Assembly (NCBI GenBank): GCA_030407315.1
Contig: JALQPE010001712.1
Span: 1 to 35,824, forward strand
Reading direction: 5' to 3'
DNA from: Asparagopsis taxiformis
Taxonomy: Eukaryota > Rhodophyta > Florideophyceae > Bonnemaisoniales > Bonnemaisoniaceae
DNA length: 35,824 nt
In this document: positions 1-8,046 of the stretch, piece after piece
How the letters are laid out: the number at the start of each line of letters is the position of its first letter
How positions within the stretch are numbered: the stretch's first letter is position 1
Notes under the pieces: model-generated
Database searches by the model: none
What the model saw: only the letters and a program-made list of their open reading frames with translations
What the model was told of the DNA's origin: nothing
Translations under genes and position numbers: made by a program

Positions 1-53
1 GATACAACCTTAGCTACCAATACGAAATCCACTACGGTGTTGGGAATGAAAAA

Positions 54-390
54 GACAGTAAATTTACTGTCTGAGACAGTAAAAATTACTGTCTGGCCAA
101 GACAGTGCGCGGAGACAGTAAAATTTACTGTCTGGAAATTTCAGAATACTGCTGCAGCAATAAACTGGCACGAAATCTGGACAGTACCAAAAAACAGTAA
201 ATTTACTGTCCAGAACAGTAAATTTTACTGTCCGGAAGTGTTGCCGCCAGACAGTATGTGCAGACAGTACATTTTACTGTCTGAGGCAGTGCATTGTATT
301 GTATTACTGCTGCACTGTCTGGGTAAATCTGTAGACAGTAGTGTAGATAGCAAATTGTATTGTCTGCGGGTAGTACCGGGTATTGGTTCA
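54..390. repeat. Array of short palindromes (fold-back/MITE-like)
   Basis: The stretch is built from variants of one palindrome. The clearest copy is GACAGTAAATTTACTGTC at 54-71. Others lie at 75-93, 114-132, 194-209, 215-231 and 261-283, with decayed half copies to about 390. Each could form a hairpin of 7-9 bp arms with a 0-3 nt centre. Short open frames here only read through the repeats. It may be a fold-back or MITE-like element. No outer ends or target duplication could be fixed. The palindrome is unrelated in sequence to the one at 19106-22416. Confidence 0.75.
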
Positions 391-1234
391 CAACACTGTC
401 TCGTGGAGTGGACTTGAGAGGAAATATGGAGCATAGTGTTGGTGTGAAGGTAAATATTGGAATGGTGTAATGGTGTGTGGTATACGAAGAATAGTAATTG
501 TGGTCGAGCTTTACAGATATTTGTAGGTAGCGAAGTTAGTACGAGGGAGGATAAATGAAAGAGGATAGCAGATCGACCCGACCTAGAATGGGATTGAGGT
601 TTCTAGTCTCAGTGAAGCCTATTCTGCCAATAGAGAATAGAATCATGTTTATGTCAGTTGGGATAGGAGATGACACTATCGATTTTAGTGCGATGACAAT
701 TAGAATCGTGCTGAAGGGCCTGCAATCGCTGAGGAATGTGACGTCATATTCCTCAATTTCCGAACGGAAGTTGGGAATAAATAGGAGTTCACGAATGGGA
801 GCAGCGATGCACAAAATTGGTGCAGAAAGAGCTTTTCGAGCTAATCACTGAGGCTTCCGTGAAGGAACTGAAACAGATACGGAAGAGTGTTCCATAGTTG
901 ATTACTTTCTCAATTCGAGAGCTATTTGCGATCATAGTCGCGATGCGCCGAGTGAACCAAAGCGTAAACAGCTGTTATCTCCTCTGGTGCCGTCTCCATG
1001 TTGAATCCTGCGACTTGTACATGTGTGAGAGATGCTGACAATGTGAACATCGCCGGTATGCGAAACAGCCAATTGTCGAGCAGAACGTGTGTTGAGACAG
1101 CTGTTCGGAAATGGGTTTTTCTGGCGCACAGAAAGGCTGATTGCAAGTTTTGCCAAACGCCTCACACCACAACACACGCTTTCAACAATATATCCAACAA
1201 AAAATTTCATGGATCAAGCCGCCAACCACAATTC
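391..1234. other. No supported gene
   Basis: Short overlapping open frames occur on both strands, for example a 98-codon frame at 555-851. None shows a motif I recognise or a convincing frame bias. I see no repeat or RNA gene. Confidence 0.4.
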
Positions 1235-1515
1235 ATGACAACCAATCATCAGTTCACTCTCGCCAATGTGCAAGTAGCATTAATGCTAGTGTGGTCAATT
1301 GACCACACTCGACCGTGGCAAACAAGTATCGCAAGCGGATCGTTATCTCATCGCCTTGCGTAGTTGGCAATCCGCACAGTCCATACGCACGCAATTGATT
1401 GACACCAATGCGACGCCACACGCGCTTCTGTTCGTCGCTACCACGCTGCATCGTCGCTTCCAAACCGATTGGTTGATGTTCACCGATGACGCACAGCGCA
1501 TTGACGCCTTTTGAA
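1235..1515 (+). pseudogene. Importin-beta/transportin-3-like N-terminal fragment
   Basis: An ATG at 1235 opens a frame reading MTTNHQFTLANVQVAL. Near 1305-1315 similarity continues in another frame, with ADRYLIALRSWQSAQSIR, then the conserved-looking LLFVATTLHRRFQTDW, and a stop at 1515. The order is a first helix with a D near its end, then A-x-x-x-L, W-x-x-x-x-x-L and F-x-A-x-x-L. This is the pattern of the importin-beta N-terminal repeat of nuclear transport receptors such as transportin-3 and importin-13. The frame change and early stop suggest a relic. An intron or sequencing error could also explain them. The assignment rests on pattern by eye only. Confidence 0.4.
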
Positions 1516-3890
1516 TCCCGCTTCTCGCGCTCGCGCTCCCCTTCACCACCTCCGGGCTCTTTTCTTCGCGCACGCGTGCCACTTTGCGATGGCAAATGTG
1601 TGATCGTCACTGCGCGACTCTAGGTGGCTCGACCTCCGTCGCGTCTTCTCTGAGGAACACGTGCACATTTTTCACGTCATGTCGGCGGTCGTGCTCGAGT
1701 TTCGACACGCCGAGACACAGCTTTTGCACCGCTTTTGTGCACAAAATGTCCACGTTGTTCTGCAGACCTCCCTGTTTATGCTGGCCATTTTGCATGTCAA
1801 TCTTCCCGCCTGTCTCAACCGTGCGGCGTTGCGTAATGCGCGTGCCGTTCTCACTTTTTTGCAAGCCTGGAAGGCCTATTCGAGCGACCCGGCAGTTCTT
1901 CCAACTGTCATTGCAATCCGTTTGTACATGCATCTTTACTGGTCACACCATTAATCTCACACGTGTTATTTCAACGATATGATTACGATGTCACTAGTTA
2001 CGGAAAGATTGATACGTCTGCTCGCTTTCTCACGAGTCAATTCACCCATTTCGGTCTCGTGCCTACTGCCGAAGAGGAGCCTAGCTTTATGGACAAACAT
2101 TAGGACTGAAAAATGTATCTAATTCAAGTAAGCTTCCTAGAATTTCACAAGCTATGCTCGATACTAAGCGAGGGGATGGCGATGAGCTCTACACAGTCAA
2201 CTACGATGACCCCCGATGTGGTTCACATTCGTCACAGTACCAGTCGGGGAGACTCCTACCTCTCAGATGGTGTCCCGGTGACTCCAAGACGCCACTGCTT
2301 TGTCCAATCCTGGTCCTAAGAAGATGACGGGTTACGCTATGTGTGACGTACATGAGTACCATGGAAACGTGAGTGGGAATGGTGATAGTGGGATTACTGG
2401 AGTGATGGGAGATGAGTCTGGGGAGAAATCATACAGTTTCTATACACCTGACGGGTATTGGTGGAATATAATTGAATGGAATGATGTGTGATGTCTGCAC
2501 CACGTCGACCTCCTCTCTCGCCCCAACATCGCGCAGCACTCTCAATGCAACACAGTGTGCATCTTTGTTGGCGTTACATGTGCGCCTAGTTCTTGCATCG
2601 CTGCTTCCCTCACATCATCATCTAACCGTCTGTAACGCAACAACATGCCACCGCATGTCGCTCACAGTCACATATGTATTTCTTAATACGCTTGTTGAAA
2701 CACGGAACGCTCTTATTCACCACAGCGGCAGCTCTACACAAACTAACACTGAAACCAAGATGGAGGCAATATATCGGTGGCATTTCATTACAAATGTACT
2801 TTTTCTTTCTGCTGCTGGTGTGGCCTTGTGTTTGAAACTTGCTTGCAGGTCCTTTCCAACAGCTTAGTGTCGTAACCATTGCAGATGCGTTGCTGCTAGA
2901 ATCACCCGGAGAGCTTCAATCAAATGGTTGTTGTGGACTAGTTGCGCTCGTTGTGAATCAATCGCCAGTGCGTGCATCTGTATTTGTGCGTTCGTGTGCG
3001 CGCTTACTAGATGCGATGCAATGCAATGCTCACGTACACTGTATACTACTGACTTTTACAAATATAGCTTTGTATGAGAAGCGTCGGTATGTATCCGACA
3101 CCTTACCATTGCCTCACTCTGTAAAGCTTCTTTCCCAGTAGCAATTTGTATCGCATTGCACCATGACGCAGGGCAGACTGCGAGTGAAAGCAACGAGTAA
3201 ACAAACTTTTCGCTCATCATTCACCACACGCTGTTGTCGTTGAAGTCATAACCATATCCACATCCCATTCTGGAAACTCTTGGAAGACAGACGAGCCCAG
3301 TCCACCACTGGTGCTTGTAGATGTAGCATTTTTAAGCTGTTCGTTTAGATAGTAAGGGATAGATGGTGTAGTGCGCAACACTAGAGAACAACGCTGTGCA
3401 GGACAACATGTTTGTTCGGCGTAAATCGTCATATGTTCCATTTGGACTATTTTGGCAGCTCACATGCATCAACCTGAATATTAAGACTCTGGACTGGCAC
3501 ACTCAAGTATCTGGATACGCTTGAGCAGTGGCAGGGGCGCAAGAGCCGGTCCAAGTTTTTGTACAAGGCACGTTGACACACTGCATTCACTTGATTGACA
3601 CCCGAGTGCAACGACTGGCTCGCTGTCCAGGGATGGGGGACTGCTGTGCAAGTGTTCAATACATCTCAAGATGCAGTTCAAGAATAAACATTTCAACGTT
3701 ATCCGGCTCACGGTCTCAGTTGGTCAAGTCATGGATCACAGGGTGTGGTGAAAAACCTCTTTGTTTACATTGTCTCAATAGCGAGGTCGACGATATTGCG
3801 ACCTCGTTACTGGGACGGATTGGCATCACCGAGTGTGACAGACTGGAAGATGTGATTGGGCAGGAGCGAGGTGTGTGTGAAGGATAGTAA
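1516..3890 (+). other. Eroded coding-like stretch, product unknown
   Basis: Several short plus-strand frames look protein-like but do not join. One at 1661-1954 is rich in Leu, Val and Ala and looks helical. Another runs about 1956-2103 to a TAG. A third at 2839-3141 contains FQQLSVVTIADALLLE, and a frame near 3245 reads HIPFWKLLEDRRAQ. Spacing and helical character would fit the rest of a HEAT-repeat transport receptor that began at 1235. I cannot align them securely and they could be unrelated debris. No splice-site pattern was convincing. Confidence 0.25.
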
Positions 3891-4037
3891 GAAACAGCGA
3901 GGTGGGTGTGTGGAAGGTGCGAATGGCGTCAAGTGATTGGCACAAGGGAGTTGAGCTCATCTGCGGACAGAGTATGGATGGCATCGTATGCCCGTTGGGA
4001 CAGCCCGGGCGGAAGTGATCATGGGAAGCTCGTTTAT

Positions 4038-4041
4038 GTAT
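4038..4041. other. Target-site duplication, element 1 left (GTAT)
   Basis: GTAT directly abuts the first base of the left inverted repeat. The same four bases follow the last base of the right repeat at 18371-18374. Element 2 also has a 4-bp duplication, which supports the reading. Confidence 0.65.
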
Positions 4042-4230
4042 AACACTGATTTCCAGTAATTCAGAAAAAAATATTTATATCAGAAAAGTTTAAAAGTCTG
4101 TGGATTTATGTTTGCTGTTGGTAAAGGGCTAATTGGAGCCTCATTCTAGCGGGTGGATATGATTTGAGCGCTTTTTGAGCTTTTAAACAGTTTATATGGA
4201 TTCTATTCTGCCTCAGTTGGTATCATGACG

Positions 4231-4248
4231 ATAGGACACGTGTCCTAT
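4231..4248. promoter_or_regulatory. 18-bp perfect palindrome in the subterminal repeat
   Basis: ATAGGACACGTGTCCTAT is fully self-complementary and lies about 190 bp from the transposon end, with its mirror at 18164-18181. It contains the E-box core CACGTG. A binding site for the transposase, the ParB-methyltransferase or a host factor is plausible but unproven. Confidence 0.4.
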
Positions 4249-5004
4249 ATGTTGTGGGTAGCTTCTGGACAAGCTGCAATCGGTACGCACTGCGAGAAAC
4301 TAAACAGGACAGCTGTCTCTAGGAAGCGTTCACTTCATGAGTGCACAATGCCTAGCTCAAAGGTAAGCTTCTTGTAGTAACGATTTACCTGAAATCGCTA
4401 TTAAATTTATGCTGTATTTAATGCTTGCCGAAAGCCCCTCCCAGCCAATCGACTCGTTTTCCTTCATAGTTACATCCAAAAATCAACCCCCAACTACCCA
4501 ATAAAAAATTCAGCAGCAGCGAATCTCATAATCTACTCGCCCACTTGGCACTGTACATTACGATACTTTACGAAATACTATGGTCCTACTGGCTCATATG
4601 ACCACACGTTGCACACATGGCACGCTCAGTTGTACTTGGCCATGTGCCGTGCAACTTCCCTAGCAACCGCTGCACATGGCCATTTCAGTAGTGTACAGAG
4701 AAGTAGAGGGAGAATGGTGTATGGACAGGGTGCTCTTTCTGCAGTTGCGACACTATAATCCAGTCCTGTAAAAGTGTATTCAAGCCTAGATAGAAATGCG
4801 AATACGGTAGTTATGAGGACATGCTACACTATCATAGTATGTGAGAGTGTATGGGTATATTGGAATGGGAAATATTTGGGGATTGCGAGCCAAGACTTGC
4901 CTGCTCTGGCAAATACAATTCCGGCCGATCGGATACACGCGCGCGAAGCGCGCGCCAGTGCGTAGAGGGTACTTTTCTCGGTTCAACGATACGCATGAAC
5001 AGGA

Positions 5005-6970
5005 CATACCTCCGGATTCTTTGTGAAGATTATGAGATATCATGGCGACATGAACGCTAAGAATGTCCACTGAGAGAAGTAAGCGTATCCCAGCACACTC
5101 AAATATACGCCTCGTGCACTGTTGAGACTTCCCGAAAGTACGCCGGTTCCCTGGGAGCAGCTTCGCGAAGTGGGGGCCTTTATCACATCACGAATGTCAA
5201 ACGATTTGTTAGCCAAGTTTCGCATGTTCTCGAACAAGTCTCACAGGCGCAACGGGGCAACAATGATGGGGGAACGAAGCGTGCTTGTCGTCATTTTCGT
5301 CGCATAGGACTGCCAACTTGTGACGATGAAGAACCTCCGCTCCATTATCTGGACCATGTCAAGAAACTTGAGTCACTGGAGGCGATCTGTATGGAGCTTT
5401 ACGACGACCGCGAAAATAATTCTGTGGCAGATTGTTGTTACGAATCCAAGCCCTTGCGAGACACTCCTTTCACCAACAGCCTTTCATACTGACCTTTCTA
5501 CCTTGTTCTCTCAATCATGGCTACTCTCCACCGCGCAGCTCCTCAACTGCTTCCCGACACCATCGACTAATGTAGCCAACGTCAAATGCTCACAGCGGAA
5601 CTATTTCTATCTTTCATCAATGAGTTTGTTATACTACAAAGGTCCTCAGCGATTTGTTACTATATGGCTCCAGATTTGAACATGTTCAGCACAGTGATAT
5701 TAGCGGGCGAGAGCTAGACGAAGGTGATGGTGATGGGAATGAATTGGTGAATGGCCAATATTCTCTGTCTTCTTGGAGATATGACTATGTGCTATGTGAA
5801 TTGCAAAGTGAATTAGTGGAGTAATGTCACCCATTTCAACCGGGAGCGAATATGTCGAGGTGCAACCATTGACAAAACAATCGTCAGCAAGAATCGAGGT
5901 GGAATGGCGCGACTATAGCTCGATGGAGGGCCAAAGCGGCAGTGCAGATGTCTCACGGACGGTCCTCACATCTCAATTGATGAAGGGATGATAATGTAAT
6001 CGTTCATGGTCCGATTGCTGTAAAGTCGCCGCTTCGCTCCCATTATGTTTGCGCGATTGCCGTACAAGCATGACGCCAATCTTGAGATTTTACCACTGGC
6101 AAGATTGAATGGGCAGTATACAACTATTTCACCTCTCAATCAATTGCAGCAGGAAGGATTAGCACCCATCGAACAAGCATACGACAATCGTCGCGAGACG
6201 CTGAATCGGATCAATGAGCATCTACTATGTCAGGGTGCGTTGAAAGAAATGAATGTTGACTTTGTGGACAATTGTGAGTGTATTTGATTGCAGTGCATAT
6301 GGTTGAGGCGCTCAGGAGAGGCACTGACTTGTACCATAACCAGTATCCTTATCCGTGGTATGAAGCTGAAAAACGCGGACTATTCGCGAACTAGGTGAAC
6401 TAATTGTACATCTACCGGCACTGCTTTATTCTTTCGCTGAGAAGATTGATTACTCAAGTTGAGTGGAACCCTTCGTCTCATCGTGGATCGCAATGTCGCT
6501 AACCAAATCCCATCGAAGAACAACGTGAATGTACCATTCAAAGACATGTCTCACTCGAACTGCTGTGGTGTGATGAGAAGCCTTCAGTTCTCGACGTTTG
6601 TTATTTCCACCCATTCTATTGTACTGTCTGCAGGGGGATTTTCAAGATTTAATTGATTCATCCGTGCAAGTCTGTTAAGGTGAACTCGTCCAGTGTCGAT
6701 ATTCTTGTCACCGCTGCACACAAGTCGCTAGTATCCAAACTGTCCTTGCTTTCGGCAAATTTTTCAAATGATCAATATGCTCCGGGAAGTGAAGAAGGTA
6801 CCTCAACAGGGTTTTGGATTGATATCGCGCTGCGCTGGGGAGACTATGATTCGCATACCGCTGAAAAGTATTCCAGAGCAAAATTTCACGACTATGAGAC
6901 CGACGACATGACGATAGATATGAAAGTCTGACAGGATTGCTGATCGCAGCGATCGCGGCTGTCGACATTG
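5005..6970 (+). pseudogene. prp8: Captured PRP8 (pre-mRNA splicing factor 8) relic, left copy
   Basis: PRP8 is the large core protein of the spliceosomal U5 snRNP. Collinear fragments appear in shifting frames. They include TPVPWEQLREVG (about 5140-5175) and a long open stretch at 5173-5492 with CDDEEPPLHYLDHV and ESKPLRDT. NYFYL follows near 5605. At 6045-6287 come LPYKHDANLEIL and IEQAYDNRRETLNRI, then WYEAEKRGLF near 6360. At 6459-6656 are LRLIVDRNVAN and KNNVNVPFKDMSHSN. At 6653-6931 are SSSVDILVTAAHKS and WIDIALRWGDYDSHTAEKYS. The order matches PRP8, with a jump of many hundred residues at about 6650. Frameshifts and stops make it non-functional. It lies wholly inside the inverted repeat, so it was probably carried by the transposon. 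The identification is from remembered family motifs, which match strongly. Confidence 0.9.
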
Positions 6971-7513
6971 TCAAAAGAAAAAACAAGCGATAGAGCACGC
7001 AGAAGCGACTAGGCGCATCTGGGATAGTCTTCATTAGACTTTGGGGTGGGCAGGAGGATTATGACACAGTCTGGGTCGATCACTGCAAATGAGAAGGCAT
7101 GAATGTACATCCCACGCGTGACGACACAACTCCTCTTTGTATGCCATTACTAAGGTACAAAGATGAATTGTCTAGCGTCATACCTGACGCGCCATCGGTG
7201 CGTCTTACATACTCACTGCTGCAATCTAACAGTTTCGCTCACGTGTAAAGAATTCATCCACCATACGATCGAACCTAGTTACATAGGGCTGGTGGTGTGC
7301 TCACGCGATGTATTTTTTCCAAAGGGCTTTGTAGGAATGCCAGAGGTGAATTGGTGTCACAAAGAGATGTGATGTGTAGCGTAGGTGCGGCGTCTGCTTT
7401 CTTTGGGCTGAACGACCAAACCATGACTTCCCATCCCGGCACCACGCACGCATATATCCGCCGTGCACATCCTCACCTCTTATGAAACTCGTCTCATTTT
7501 TACCAGCCCATCT

Positions 7514-7741
7514 ATGGATACTGCAAAATCTACGCCTCGCTTCGAACAACGCCAAGCGCGTTCGAGATCGCCGAGCGCCACTGCTGATTCGGACGATGGT
7601 TCAGCGCACATTTCTAATCCAGATAGCGATTCTGGCGTATCTAAACCTGCTCAGTTTCCTAAGAGATTGATGCACAACTATGTTCACCATGTGGGGCTAC
7701 TGGTTCCAGTGTCTGGTCTATTTCTATTCCAGACTCGTTAG
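7514..7741 (+). CDS. Hypothetical 75-aa Ser/Asp-rich ORF crossing the inner edge of the left TIR
   Basis: An ATG at 7514 opens a short frame with a hydrophilic, Ser-, Arg- and Asp-rich segment (ARSRSPSATADSDDGSAH). The frame leaves the inverted repeat at 7686 and ends in unique DNA at 7741. The mirror copy (14695-14898, minus) shares the first 57 residues and then ends differently. That makes a conserved product unlikely. It could be a fragment of captured coding sequence. No function can be proposed. Confidence 0.15.
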   Translation: MDTAKSTPRFEQRQARSRSPSATADSDDGSAHISNPDSDSGVSKPAQFPKRLMHNYVHHVGLLVPVSGLFLFQTR

Positions 7742-7881
7742 GGAATTATTGTGGATCTCCAGGGAAAAATTATTGTCTATGGTGGTGTGCCATGGTGCTG
7801 CATCTGGTGCACTATTTTTCCCATAGCACACAACAACATCGGCTTCTGGAAAAAACTAGGCCTACTCACTGTTTACCGTAA

Positions 7882-7980
7882 GAATTCCAATCCTGCTAAA
7901 ACTTGAAAGCCGATGGAAGTTTACATGGACACTATCCACGGGGACTAAATAGACCCAAGGTACATGACAGTACCTCTTTT
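7882..7980 (-). pseudogene. Decayed inverted copy of the transposase-like gene 3' end
   Basis: On the minus strand this stretch closely matches the end of the plus-strand gene at about 14541-14638. The shared order is a GTACCTTGGGT block, TTTAGTCCCCGTGGA, GTGTCCATGTAAACTTCCAT and CGGCTTTCAAGTT. Scattered substitutions separate the copies. Weaker similarity extends towards 8035. It lies just inside the left inverted repeat, in the mirror position of the intact gene end. The 7687-7881 interval shows nothing else recognisable. Confidence 0.8.
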
Positions 7981-8046
7981 GGATGAACTCGATTAGTTAC
8001 TGTGCATGAATTACCTTAGACCACCATTCCAAAGTAGAGGAAATCG

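Larger units (their letters stand above)
4042..7686. repeat. Left terminal inverted repeat of element 1 (3,645 bp)
   Basis: Reverse complement of 14726-18370. Mirrored positions sum to 22412 at both edges and at every feature checked, so there is no net length difference. All mirrored open frames compared give identical proteins. Near the outer end are two TCAGAAAA direct repeats (about 4060 and 4080), an 18-bp palindrome (4231-4248) and, near 4940, a GC-rich hairpin. 5005-6970 is a PRP8 relic. Around 7090-7240 lies another protein-like frame without recognisable identity. Confidence 0.95.

Noticed and set aside
555..851. 98-codon frame with GDDTIDFSAMT, reminiscent of an EF-hand loop end
   Set aside because: The upstream calcium-ligand Asp residues and the paired helices are not present, so the resemblance is probably chance.
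4930..4960. GC-rich GCGCGC-GAA-GCGCGC hairpin as a terminator
   Set aside because: Hairpin terminators are not expected in eukaryotic nuclear DNA, and no gene ends here.
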